This document shows, one piece after another, positions 10,798 through 20,248 of a DNA stretch of 44,271 nucleotides (position 1 is its first letter; each line of letters begins with the position of its first letter). The notes beneath the pieces are model-generated. The model searched no databases and was not told the origin of the DNA. It worked only from the letters and a program-made list of their open reading frames with translations. Made by a program: the position numbers and the translations under genes. The stretch is taken from assembly GCA_003427395.1 (NCBI GenBank), contig BFEA01000172.1, positions 940,494-984,764 of the forward strand, in the 5' to 3' direction. Source of the DNA: Chara braunii. Its lineage: Eukaryota > Streptophyta > Charophyceae > Charales > Characeae.

Positions 10798-12239
10798 GTG
10801 GGCGACAGTGTTGCTATGGAAGTGGATATTACTGATACACTCACGGAATTGCAGATGCCGTCGTCGATGATGCCAGCTGAAGTAAGCGGCACTTTCCATG
10901 ACACTTTTGAGGGCGTAAAGGAGGAACAAACTCTCCATGTACAGGGCATCAAAGAGGATGAAGGGCATATAGTACTAAGTACACCGGAGCAAGTTGTACT
11001 TGTACAACCTCAATAAACGCTTGAACAACCTCAAACACCACAGTCTGTTAACCTCATGATAGTTATCGAGGAATCTCATATTGCGCCATTGCATATGGAA
11101 GGTGTGACAGAAGGTCGTGTTGAAGAAAAACTGAGAGTTAACCATCGAGGTGAGCACTTTCTTATCTTAGGAGCAATATCTAATACTATATGCGGATTAG
11201 TGGGTACATCACATGCACTCATCTCCCATTGTGTCGATCCCTCAGATATATTGTTTATTTACCTAACTTTGGAACTGTGCGTTTTCTGAAGAGAAATACT
11301 GCAATTGTTTTGTATGAAGACTCAGTGTAATTGCCATATATTTTGTATTGGTATTCATGAGTCAGTTTCAACAACGGAAAGTCGGGCTTGTAACTCATTA
11401 TGTTTTATTTTGTCAATCATGCAGGGCGACGAAAAGAACTGTGGAAAACGACAAATGTACACTCGCAAAGGAAGAGAGAGAAGAATATCATTCGTTGTGG
11501 CTTGCAAGCTTTGTCAACTTTGCCATTATTGCCAAAAAATGAGAGAAGAAGTCGTACACCCATGACATTTCCATCTGTGAAGCCAGCTGCCTTAAGGATG
11601 CTTAAAGCTGTTGGAATAAGCCTCACAGAAGGGAAGAAATTGCATCGCGCAGGTTGCAGTTTATATATTATGGATAGCAGCACTGATGACGAAACAGATA
11701 GACAACCAACAACATGAGCTCATATCTATGTAGTCTATCACTTGTTTTTGTGTGAAGTCTTAGTCGCTCTATTGTTGTTTATATGTGGGTTTGTATGCAG
11801 TGCATGACCCTTCGTTCCAGATTCCTTTAGCAACAGTACGCCTTACTGTAGAAGAAAATAAGTATCTTGAAATGATTACCGGCAGCACTGAAGAGAATGA
11901 AGAATACGGCATTGTCGATTACAAGGGGAGGTGGAAGGTGGAAAAGAAAGACGTCATGACTACGGTCCAGCCCTCGAACTTTTGACAGGTTTTTTCAAAG
12001 CGGAGTTTCAGCGACAAAATCTTCGGGAAAAATATCATGTGGAGGAGCCTACATCCTACTTTGATACATCAGTAGATGGGATTCCTGCTCAAGAGGATTC
12101 TTCTAGTTGTGGTGTTTTTATGTTAGGTTTTGCATCTTTGCTTGCAAAAGGTGACTTCCCTCCGTTCAGTTTCTCACAAGATAGTATTATTGATATAAGA
12201 CTTAGAATAACATTTGACATTTTGTCCATGGTTAGATAG
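10798..12239 (+). pseudogene. Gene B, rear half: spliced Ulp1/C48 cysteine-protease-like gene, broken
   Basis: Three exons can be joined without losing frame. Exon 1 ends at 11149 (...VNHR), intron 11150-11424 is GT...AG, exon 2 is 11425-11652, intron 11653-11800 is GT...AG after a T-rich tract, and exon 3 starts at 11801; both junctions are phase 1. In exon 3, DVMTTVQPSNF resembles the early Ulp1 motif that precedes the first helix. A shift of frame in the T-run at about 11980 then leads to FFKAEFQRQ, SYFDTS and GIPAQEDSSSCGVFMLGF, which carries the Gln and the catalytic Cys of clan CE proteases, and the closing FSQDSIIDIRLRITFDIL. The usual His-Trp block is missing, so a part is deleted. 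A TAA at 11014 (VQPQ-stop-TLEQPQ) interrupts exon 1. Ulp1-like genes are common passengers of plant DNA transposons. An active protease is unlikely. Confidence 0.6.
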
Positions 12240-12667
12240 GAAAGTCGATGAGAATTTCAGGTTTTAGGTTTGGAAAAATGAGGTTGACATGTTTACTGAG
12301 TGTGAACATTCCGGGTGAAAATGTGTATCGTAGGCAATTTTGAAAACATGTTGACAATGTATAATGACATTTCATAGACTTCTCATCAATTGTTGATGAG
12401 GTTGGCTTGTTTTACTGAGTGACATGTTTACAGAGTGGATTGCCAATCCTTGAGTGACATTTTTGCAGCTTGTGTACGTGTGAACATTCGAGGTGAAAAT
12501 TTTTGTTTAATTTCCTTCAACAGCTTTCATGTATAACCATTGTTTTCTCGTTGTTTGCTTATTTTTCCCTCAGTTCTTTGTGTCATTTTACAATTAAAAT
12601 AAAAAGTGAACATGAAAACAATTTCACTTTTAACGAAAACACCGTTCTAAGTAGCTCCAATGTTTTC
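12240..12667. other. AT-rich 3' flank of gene B
   Basis: No gene. A short direct repeat (GAACATTC-GGTGAAAAT at about 12303 and 12484, TGACATGTTTACWGAGTG at about 12287 and 12422) suggests an internal duplication. AATAAAA at about 12597 could be a polyadenylation signal for gene B. Confidence 0.35.
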
Positions 12668-12685
12668 AAAAAAAAAAAAAAAAAG

Positions 12686-12817
12686 TTTTCTGAACGTACT
12701 CGTTACAGGACGCTGGGCCCGGTTCCCAGTTTGTGCCAATTTGTGAAGATATGGTTGTATCTATGGGACGCTGGACCCGGTTTCCAGCAGGTGCTGCTCC
12801 CCACCAACAGATGGAGC
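12686..12817 (+). mobile_element. LINE/SINE 3'-tail copy 1 (two GGACGCTGG modules)
   Basis: GGACGCTGGGCCCGG at 12708 and GGACGCTGGACCCGG at about 12766 are two related modules 58 bp apart, followed by the second hairpin GCTCC...GGAGC. The family's poly(A) is absent after it (CTTGTTTTTTG instead). Homologous over its whole length to the minus-strand copy at 13938-14105, including the upstream TTTCTGAACGTA. A run of 17 A at 12668-12684, bounded on both sides by GTTTTC, lies just upstream. Confidence 0.7.
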
Positions 12818-12978
12818 TTGTTTTTTGTGAAAATCGAGCAACATACAACAAAAGGCACTCTCGAACCAGTCCTGGCAAATTGTCATCATTGCAGGACCCT
12901 TCGACACAGTTTTTGAAATTCCTCAAAAAAATTTCGAAATGGTGTCGCACGGTGCCACCCCCCGTCGGGTATAGGAAC
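12818..12978. other. Unassigned sequence between tail copy 1 and SINE 1
   Basis: This is the left part of the site into which SINE 1 inserted; it continues after 13502. I see no gene. Confidence 0.3.
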
Positions 12979-12992
12979 CAAAATCAAACTGT
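12979..12992. repeat. Left target-site duplication of SINE 1
   Basis: CAAAATCAAACTGT here is repeated exactly at 13489-13502, directly bounding the SINE. Confidence 0.9.
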
Positions 12993-13488
12993 TTTTCTAT
13001 CTTTTGTAATTTTTAAAGGCTAATTCTTGTAAGCCCAACGAATTCAATTACCTGTTGAATCCGGACAGGATGGCCTTTCAGGCCTTTTCTATTTTCTATT
13101 GTCCTTATATTCTACTGTCATTTTAGTATTACGGGGAACCTCGTAACAGCCACATCCATACTCAAGCCTTCGACGAGGGAACATGCAAGGAGCGGCACCC
13201 ACCGGCAGGTGGGATACCTGCCACAGCAGGTGGGCGATACCGGCCAGGGGTCAGCCGGTAGCATCAGGACTGAGCTTCTTCGATGGGCCAGTCACTGTGC
13301 ATCCCCTCCGGTCCCTTCCCCTAACGAACATAAGCAGTCTCTGCTCAAGGCCACTCTGGGGGACCAACAACCTATCTCCCGGAGGTGGGCGCCAAGCTCG
13401 CCCAGGAAGGTGCATGCCAATGAGGATTGAGCCCAAGACCTCCTGAATGCCGCCTGTGTGCCTTACCAACTGAGCTAGGCCACTGGAT
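12993..13488 (-). mobile_element. SINE 1, tRNA-derived, complete, 496 bp
   Basis: Read on the minus strand it starts at 13488 with a tRNA-like head: the A box TAGCTCAGTTGG is at 13466-13477 and the B box GGGCTCAATCC at 13424-13434, about 32 bp apart. A body without coding follows, and the element ends in an A-rich tail (GATAGAAAAA) at 12993. A perfect 14-bp target-site duplication (12979-12992 and 13489-13502) frames it. SINE 2 at 21671-22146 is a diverged copy sharing head, body words (CCTGGGC-AGCTTGG, GTGACTGGCC) and tail. Polymerase III transcription and mobilisation by a LINE are inferred from the class. Confidence 0.88.
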
Positions 13489-13502
13489 CAAAATCAAACT
13501 GT
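13489..13502. repeat. Right target-site duplication of SINE 1
   Basis: Exact copy of 12979-12992. Confidence 0.9.
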
Positions 13503-13937
13503 GTATCGCGCACGGTGCGTAGGCGCAGCCCGGAGGTAGGGAGGACCATGTCGCGGAAAGGGTGAAATGCGGATATTGAGAATGTACGCACTTGTATACA
13601 GATCGTGTTCTCAGGGCACACTCACATTAGAACTGTCTCAACTGAGTCTGGTGGCAATTACAGTCAGATATGTTTCGGAAATTTTGTGAGTATGGCCTCA
13701 CAATGAGCAAAATTTCATCGTTCACACGTGGAACTTTCTCAACTGAATCTGGCTTCCGATTACTGTCAGATATGTTTCAAAAATTCCGAGTGCAAGTATG
13801 GCCTCCCAATGCACACAACAAGTAGATAACTCATAGTGCACACACGAAACAGAAAAATTGATTCTAGCAATGCACCAGCCAACAGGTAAGTCTCCAACCC
13901 CACAACTGCCTTCACGCGCCGGAATCCCATGCCCATC
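13503..13937. repeat. Non-coding stretch with a 101-bp tandem duplication
   Basis: GAACTGTCTCAACTGAGTCTGG at 13630 returns as GAACTTTCTCAACTGAATCTGG at 13731, and the duplication runs through GTCAGATATGTTTC and GTATGGCCTC. Offset 101 bp. No gene. Confidence 0.6.
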
Positions 13938-14105
13938 TTTTTTTTTTTTTTTTTTTTTTTCAAAAGCACGCAAGCTCCATCTATTGGTGGGGAGCAACAC
14001 CTGCTGGAAACCGGGTCCAGCGTCCCATAGATACAACCATACCTTCACAGATTGGCACAAACTGGGAACCGGGTCCAGCGTCCCATAGCAAATACGTTCA
14101 GAAAT
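13938..14105 (-). mobile_element. LINE/SINE 3'-tail copy 2 with poly(A)
   Basis: On the minus strand: TTTCTGAACGTATTTGC, a first GGACGCTGGACCCGG module, a second one with the hairpin GCTGGA-loop-TCCAGC, then GCTCC...GGAGC and a run of 23 A (T23 at 13938-13960). GATGG at both ends may be a short target duplication. It is the mirror of copy 1, so the two bracket about 1.1 kb in opposite orientations. It could be a SINE or a 5'-truncated LINE end. Confidence 0.75.
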
Positions 14106-14863
14106 CCATCAGAAAATTTCATGAGAATTCCTCTTTTCTTCTATTTTTTTCTACCTAGAAACCCGTTCTTTGTTGTGCTCTTTGTTGTCCCTCCTTCTCA
14201 ACCGCCTTTACTCCAATGACTGCCCCAACATGTCCCGATCACACTCAACAATACACCATCATCAACTTCAACCCAGACAGAATCGATGCACTCAGGCTTG
14301 CTTCAAACCGTCGCCATACAGTCCACCAACCCCTGCACAACCGAATGCCAACCCCATCGCCAATGACAACCTCACCCCCACCCAACGACGTCCACCCAAA
14401 GTAGAGAAAAAAAAGGAAAAGAAAAACGAAAAAACGGCCAACCCTACGACCCTCCCAGACCCCCGTTTTTCTTTTCTTCTTCAATTCGGACATTTCGAAT
14501 TTCCCAAAAGAGAAATGTCGGGCGCCGACCACAAACATCACCGCACTACCTCTGCAGACTACTGCTGGTCGTTCCCTTTTTGCCTCTGCGAGGACCACCC
14601 GAATGACCGGTCTGTCTTATGACAAAGACTGCACCCTTTCACTCCATTTTCCCGCCCCCTCTGCGCCTATCTAAACCCCTGAAAGAGTGGTCGACATTAC
14701 CCGATCGGGAAACTCGATGCACGCCAAAAACGCAATTGGGTATAGCGCAGCCTCCTGGCTGCGAACTCGTGCCAGTGGGACTTGGCCCCTGGGCTTTTCA
14801 AAAAAGAAGGAAAAAAGAGAAAAGAATCCATTCATTGGACCAATCCAAGGCACCCTTAGTAAT
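14106..14863. other. No recognisable gene; C/A-rich stretch
   Basis: The + strand is rich in C and A (14220-14420) and the open frames show biased composition without a domain. I see nothing to annotate. Confidence 0.4.
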
Positions 14864-14921
14864 GGGCCTCGCTGCACTACTCTTGAATCTTGAGAAATCA
14901 AGAGTTCATGACCGCTGCACT

Positions 14922-14924
<3 letters not shown>
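14864..14924 (+). mobile_element. Left end of a GGGCCTCGCTGCACTAC-type MITE, interrupted
   Basis: GGGCCTCGCTGCACTAC opens the element and is followed by an AATCTTGAGAAATCAAGAG stretch that also occurs after the related end at 23754. It stops at CTGCACTAAC where a T33 run begins, so a minus-strand retroelement tail (14925-15026) has inserted here. I could not identify the right end. Confidence 0.55.
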
Positions 14925-14961
<37 letters not shown>

Positions 14962-15026
14962 GGGAACAAGGCTCCAATCTATTTGTGGGGAGCAACACGT
15001 GGTGGGAACCGGGCCCAGCGTCCCAT
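14925..15026 (-). mobile_element. LINE/SINE 3'-tail copy 3 with poly(A)
   Basis: On the minus strand: GGGACGCTGGGCCCGG, a degenerate first hairpin, the second hairpin GCTCC...GGAGC, CTTGTTCCC and A33 (T33 at 14925-14957). The words TTGGAGC and TTGTTCCC tie it to copy 7 at 39983. Confidence 0.7.
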
Positions 15027-15058
15027 ATGGATATTTACATAAAATTGTGAAAATTGAG

Positions 15059-15097
15059 ATGCCGGGGCCATTACCCGGCTTTGGCTCAGAAAAAAAT
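15059..15097 (+). mobile_element. Fragment of a LINE-1-type 3' tail
   Basis: GATGCCGGGGCCATTACCCGGC forms the stem GCCGGG/CCCGGC, as in the tail of the LINE at 18738, and is followed by TTTGGCTCAG and A7. TTGGCTCAGAAA and GGAGCTACTTAG recur at 19012-19040. Probably the stump of an older insertion, just upstream of the site where the LINE at 15146 went in. Confidence 0.5.
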
Positions 15098-15130
15098 GGA
15101 GCTACTTAGAAAATGACCACACAAACTTCA

Positions 15131-15145
15131 GAATATGAATTGAAT
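15131..15145. repeat. Left target-site duplication of LINE 1
   Basis: GAATATGAATTGAAT here matches GAATATGAACTGAAT at 18821-18835 in 14 of 15 positions; the latter follows the poly(A) directly. Confidence 0.85.
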
Positions 15146-15405
15146 ATCCATAAACGGATGTTTCATTGCCAAGATCAAGCCAGGTTTGTGAGGGGGACGT
15201 CGGCCCTCAAAGAAGGACGCAGTCATTCGATCCCCTTTGATAAGCGAAGATATACGCTTCCGGTGTGTGATGGCTCTAATTGCAGGCTGCGTTTGCATCG
15301 TCCATTGTTGCCTGAGTGTGTCCATGTCGGCCATAAGTTGCTGTTCATTTCCTGTTGTCCGTCAATCATTCTGAACATTTCGTTGTTTTACTACAGTTTG
15401 TTGAC

Positions 15406-18378
15406 ATCGCAAGCCCAACATTTTGAGGAACACCTGCTTGATCAATTTCATCACTTGATTTGGTCTAAACTGGATCGCAAGTTGACACAACAGCAGTCTG
15501 AAATGTTGGAAGCGGACATAACGCATCAAGAATTGATTGACGCAGTGAAATCGTTGGCAGATCATAAAGCACCAGGAATTTATGGATTGCCCTCTACCTT
15601 CTTCAAACGATTTTCTCCTTTGTTAACCCCGGAACTCTTAACTATATGTCGAGCAGTGTGGAATGGGGGGACCCTACCTACTTCTGCATTAGAAGGGATC
15701 ATCACCTTTGTTTTCAAAAAAGGGGACTGGACCGACGTTCGCAATTACCGACTGATCACATTGATGCCCGCCATGTATAAGATTTTCTCCAAAATTTTGA
15801 CAGTAAGACTGCAACAAGTACTGACGACGATCATCCACCCCTCGCAACTGGCTTTTTGCAAGGGAGACAAATCCTTTACAACGTTATGACAGTGGAAAGA
15901 TTCATGGAATGGGTGACAGATGGGGAAGAGCAAATGGCAGTCATACTACTTGATCTGGAGAAAGCATATGATCGGGTGGGCTGGGAATTCCTACAAGCTA
16001 CAATGATTACCTTTGGTTTTGGACCTAAGATCCGACATGCAGTCAAGACACTCCTGGTTGGGGCTACCTCCAGACTGTGTGTCAATGCGACGCTTTCCCA
16101 ACCAATCTTACTCTCTCGGTTGGTAAGGCAAGGATGCCCTGTGGCCCCTTATCTGTACATATTGTATGTAGAAGTTATGCATGTTTTGATTAGAAGTAAC
16201 CCCGACATTCCGGGATTTCTTTTGCCCTCAGGCGACAGGCTCAAATCGGAGGCTTTTGCTGACGATTCAGTAGCATTTCCTCCTTTGCTGGATGCTGCTT
16301 TTGAAGAGCTGCAGGACACTATTGATCTCTTCTGTCTGGTTTCACAAGCTGCAGTCAATTGGTCCAAGTCATCAGTCCTTGTGCCACCAGGAGCCTAACC
16401 CCCCTTTCGTTGGGGACTGAGGGTTGTGGTGCCTACACAGTAGGAACGGTTGTTAGGACACTGGATATCATTCGCCCCTCAACTGCGATTGGATTCCGCT
16501 TCTTCCTTGACGTCACTCCGGGCTGGCTTTCAGCCTTGGACTGCCCATAAAGGGGTGATCCTATACGGACGATCTTTGGTAATCAATAATGCTTGTTTTT
16601 CTACTATTTGGTATCACAGGTCGATCTACCAACTTGACTCATCTTCTCTGCAAACAGTGCGCCGCCTTGCCACACATTATCTTTGGAAAGAAGAAACCAA
16701 TCAAGACAATTACCTACCCAAAGTGGCTTGGGAAGTGGTCACACAGCCCAAACGGAAAGGAGGCCTGGCAGTTTTGGACCCGGAGAGGCAAATTGCAGCG
16801 CTTTTAGCAAGATGGATACCGTGGGGCCTGCTAGCTGATTCCACCTTCGGCGGAAACAACTAGCAGAACCTGCACTTTTGTCAATTTGGGGATGGGAGAA
16901 CCCGAAACATGTCTGGCTGCCCTCGCTCTTCGTCTCCTACCTTAGGAAATGCTTGCCATCAGATATATGGGGAGGCATATTAAAAGCCTGGAAGCAAGTC
17001 GCCACTGTTTTGCAACCACCGCCAATGGTAATGGAGCGGATACTCACTCAACCCCTGTTTCATAATCAGTTTATCTATTCAACTCAAGGGAATCCCTTCC
17101 AAAGCCATGGGCCGGGGGCCTTTGGCAATGCCTGGATGGAACGAGGCATAGGGACAGTGGCTGACATATGGGACCCTGTGTTGGCTGATCGGAAACCCTT
17201 CGAAACTCTGGCACCTTCGCTCTCTGGTCTTTGGCACCAGCGGGACCACTTACAACAGCTACAGCAAGCAATCCCGGATACTTGGGTGCAGGTTCTGAGA
17301 GCAGGTCTTGTCCCTGCTCAGGGAATGTGGTATAAACATTCGCACCAAGAACAACCACTGCAAATATGGAAAATGGAGACTTATTCGAAGGAAGTTCAAA
17401 TACCACATTCTTGCTGGGAAGTGCAAGATGGGTTTTTCGGTTTGGGAACAGCTTTAACATTTGCGGTGAATCAAGAGTCATTGCCCCCTGCTCAAACTCT
17501 GACACCTGTGTGTGTTTTGGAAACTGCAACAGGCTACCACCCCTTCCGCCTCTCTTATCCCTCTTACCTCTTGTCTGTGGACCCCAGAGATTGGGCCTGG
17601 GAACACCCTCTGCATCGAAATGAAATGGTTCAGATGCATCGATATTCGACCAAACTGGGATATCTGCCTTTCAACCCCTCAGGTTGATGTCAATTGGAAG
17701 GTGGCGTGTAGATGGCTGGTGACAGGTTGGATCAGAGACTCGCTCACAAGACTTCTGGAAGTCCTGCCCAGATTCTGGGTGAATCTGATGGATTTGGTTG
17801 TTGTTAAACATGCCAGTTTTCTCTGGCTCATGATGCACCAAGCAGTTCCGGTTGCGGTCTGGTGTGCAAAACGAACAACCAAGGCACTGGCGGAATGTCT
17901 GATATGTCCTGGTACCCGAATGGAAGACTTGCAACATTTTGCGTTATATTGTGACAATGCTCAGCCTTTCTGGGACTGGTGGAGACACTCTGACATCCCT
18001 GTCCCCGGAAACGGATCCAGATGGACAGACCACTTCATACTGATGGGAACTGCAGCAAGACGAACACCTCTTTCACAACGTTACACATACACGGAAGAGA
18101 CACTCAGAGGTGCAATACTGTGGACCCTTTGGACACTCAGAAACTCAGCAACCAGACGTGGAGACAAGCTGATGCCACCAATGATCCGAGCAGAGGTCAA
18201 ATATGGCATTAAACAAGCGATGCAGGCCAACTGGGAGCATAGAGTACAGCGGAAAGGGTTTACCAGAAAGGCAATGCAGCTTTTCACTACACGATGGGGT
18301 GTTTTTTCAGGACTTGCATCTGTAGACTGTCCCCGGGGTCGATCGCCTTCTATGTTTTATTCCGGATTTTTCCTGTGA
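15406..18378 (+). pseudogene. LINE 1 ORF2: reverse transcriptase and zf-RVT, frameshifted
   Basis: The reverse transcriptase starts with DHKAPGIYGLPSTFFK and NYRLITLMPAMYKIFSK. After a frameshift near 15870 come motif A (LLDLEKAYDRVGWEF), motif B (SRLVRQGCPVAPYLY) and motif C (FADD, about 16255). A stop at 16396 and frame changes near 16850 and 17660 break the thumb and connection regions. The last part (to TGA 18376) contains ECLICPG...LQHFALYC...FWDWW, the C-x2-C...H-x4-C layout of zf-RVT, typical of plant L1 elements. No APE endonuclease is present. The protein would copy LINE RNA at a nicked target in an intact relative; this copy cannot make it. Confidence 0.88.
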
Positions 18379-18737
18379 TTTATTACACAGGTTTGTACAT
18401 TTGTATAATTACAGAGGTGTAGGATAATGATACGGTTGATTGCTGTACACAGCCGCAGTTACTATACGACAGTCACATACGGTTGATAGCTGTACACAGA
18501 GGTTTTATGTGATCAAGCTGATACTTTGTAGATTTGCAGAGTAATAGAGGTGTAGCATTACGTTACGGTTTGATATGGGGTACTAGGATATGGTCGATTG
18601 TTGTAAATGGCCGCCTTACACAATTTTAATACTTGGAAGAAGGTCTCCGTCCCTGATACTGTGAGGCATAGTTGTGGTATGAGCTTTGCTTGGCCAAAGA
18701 GCCTTGCTCAGCTCAGTGCTGCGGCGACTTTTTGTAA

Positions 18738-18792
18738 GGGATGCCGGGCCCGTTTCCCGGCTTTGACATTAAAAAACAATGATCTTTCTTTC
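18738..18792 (+). other. LINE 1 3' tail hairpin
   Basis: GGGATGCCGGGCCCGTTTCC then CGGC folds into a 6-bp stem GCCGGG/CCCGGC with a 7-base loop (18743-18761), about 30 bases before the poly(A). The layout GGGAYGC-stem-loop is the same as in the tail of the large LINE at 37564, with different stem bases. Confidence 0.7.
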
Positions 18793-18820
18793 AAAAAAAA
18801 AAAAAAAAAAAAAAAAAAAA

Positions 18821-18835
18821 GAATATGAACTGAAT
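18821..18835. repeat. Right target-site duplication of LINE 1
   Basis: Matches 15131-15145 except for one base. Confidence 0.85.
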
Positions 18836-19428
18836 TCAGAAAACTACTCAGACCCCCCCCCCATCCATCCACTTTACCTCACTCCGGCAAGACTTACTGC
18901 AGCAGAACCACCATCTCCGCTGCTGCTATACCCTATTCTCATCCTACCAGTTAGCCCCCTCACTAGTAGGGCGCGTGATATCCCACCATCTCCCCACTGG
19001 CCTCGTTCTTTTTTGGCTCAGAAAGTTGGAGCTACTTAGGAAATTGATGCCGCGTCCTGAATTTCCATTCAAGCGCTGTCAGATTCACTCTCGAAAACGT
19101 CAAGAGCGAGTCATAGTTGCACTAACTGTGGAAAAGTGCTCTTGGTCCGGCGCTTCAAGCGGTGTCAGAAACGGTCCATCGGACGAGCTCCTAAAGTTTC
19201 CACAGTTGCCGCCTGCACGGGCGTTTTTTTCAAACGAGGCTGACCGGTCCCTTCGTGCAGTTTGCAAATTCGTGAGTTGGCCTCCAGTCTCAGTGGACAA
19301 ATTGTCGCTGCCCTGTCGTGTAGTGTCTGTCCGACAGTCAAGAATGCTCACGAGAGCCGAGAGTCTGGAGTAAATGCAGTGGCGACAGCACTCGATGCCA
19401 ATCCAGGAGTCTGACAGCGCTAGACATA
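18836..19428. repeat. Dispersed repeat; unoccupied paralogue of the LINE 2 target
   Basis: No gene. From about 19055 to 19250 the sequence is similar to 23800-23926 (ATTCACTCTCGAAAACGTCAA against ATGCACTCTCAAAAACATCGA; GTCAGAA) and then, without a break, to 37687-37800 (CTGCA-GG-C-GTTTTTTTCAA). The large LINE therefore sits in a copy of this repeat, and this is the copy without it. The nature of the repeat is not known; its left relative at 23754 begins with a MITE-like end. Confidence 0.65.
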
Positions 19429-20248
19429 GGGCCTTGACCCACCACAGTCGAAAGGCAGAAAAATTTGACGGCTGTCAAAACAAATTCGACAGCCTCCATT
19501 TGACAGTTTGCCCTCCTTTAGGGCTTCGCCGCACCGCAGTCGAAAGGCAAAAAAAATTGACGGCTGTCAGAACAAATTCTACAGCCTCCATTGGACAGTT
19601 TGCCCCCCTTTAGCCACACAGCACTGTAGAGTGCACGCACTTGTGAATGCAAGATGGAAAAAGACGAACGCGCCAGAGGGTACGACAAGCATTAGTCCAT
19701 CCCGACCTTACCCCCCCTCACCGAATTTTGAAGAGAAGTCGACGGCGCAGCCGAGGAGTGTCGAAAAGCATGGGAGTAGTAGGCTGGGGATTCAACAACT
19801 TTCGGCAGGAGCTGTCAAGAAGCATGCTCTGACAACTGGAGAATTTTTTTCTCGTCTCCGACTTCGACAGCCTGTGTGGCGAAGAGAAACTGTCGAAAAT
19901 TGCATTTTCGACAGTGGTGCGGCGAGGCCCTTAGCCACACAGCACTGTAGAGTGCACACACTTGTGAAAGCAAGATGGAAAAAGATGAACGTGCCTGAGG
20001 GTACGACAGGCATTAGTCCATCCCGACCTTACCCCTACTCACCGAATTTCAAAGAGAAGTCGATGGCGCAGCCGAGGACTGTCCAAAGCATCGGAGTAGC
20101 ACGCTGGGGATTCAACTACTTTCGACAGGAGGTGTCGAGAAGTTCTCGGACAACTGGCAAATTTTATTCCCGTCTCGGACTTCAACAGCCTGTGTGGCAA
20201 AGAGAAACTATCGAAAATCGCATTTTCGACAGTGCTGTGGCGAGGCCC
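19429..20248. mobile_element. Outer MITE, about 407 bp when the inner copy is removed
   Basis: It starts with GGGCCTTGACCCACCACAG and ends with GCTGTGGCGAGGCCC, imperfect terminal inverted repeats. Flanks are ATA and GTA. The body is split by a second copy at 19521-19930. It contains no reading frame with a domain, so it is non-autonomous. Confidence 0.75.
19521..19930. mobile_element. Inner MITE, 410 bp, inserted in its sibling at TTA
   Basis: GGGCTTCGCCGCACCGCAGTCG opens and GTGGTGCGGCGAGGCCC closes the element. TTA lies directly on both sides (19518-19520 and 19931-19933). With one TTA and this copy removed, the outer sequence reads CCTCCTTTAGCCACACAG, matching CCCCCTTTAGCCACACAG inside the inner copy, so it landed at the homologous position of a sibling. 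A 3-bp TTA duplication and a GGGCC start fit PIF/Harbinger-type elements, though no transposase is here to confirm it. Confidence 0.82.

Larger units (their letters stand above)
15146..18820 (+). mobile_element. LINE 1: 5'-truncated L1-type non-LTR retrotransposon
   Basis: A 3,675-bp insertion bounded by a 15-bp target duplication (14/15) and ending in A28 (18793-18820). It has no endonuclease region, so it is truncated at the 5' side. The coding part (15406-18378) is frameshifted. The 3' UTR is about 400 bp and repeats ACGGTTGAT-GCTGTACACAG twice (near 18430 and 18480), then ends in a hairpin and poly(A). Confidence 0.88.

Noticed and set aside
4680-12239. Integrated giant virus or phage segment
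   Set aside because: ParB-methylase fusions suggest it, but there are spliceosomal introns in gene B, no capsid, polymerase or packaging gene, and no dense gene order.
13424-13488. Functional tRNA gene on the minus strand
   Set aside because: A and B boxes are present, but the region is the head of a 496-bp element with target duplications, and no full cloverleaf is evident.
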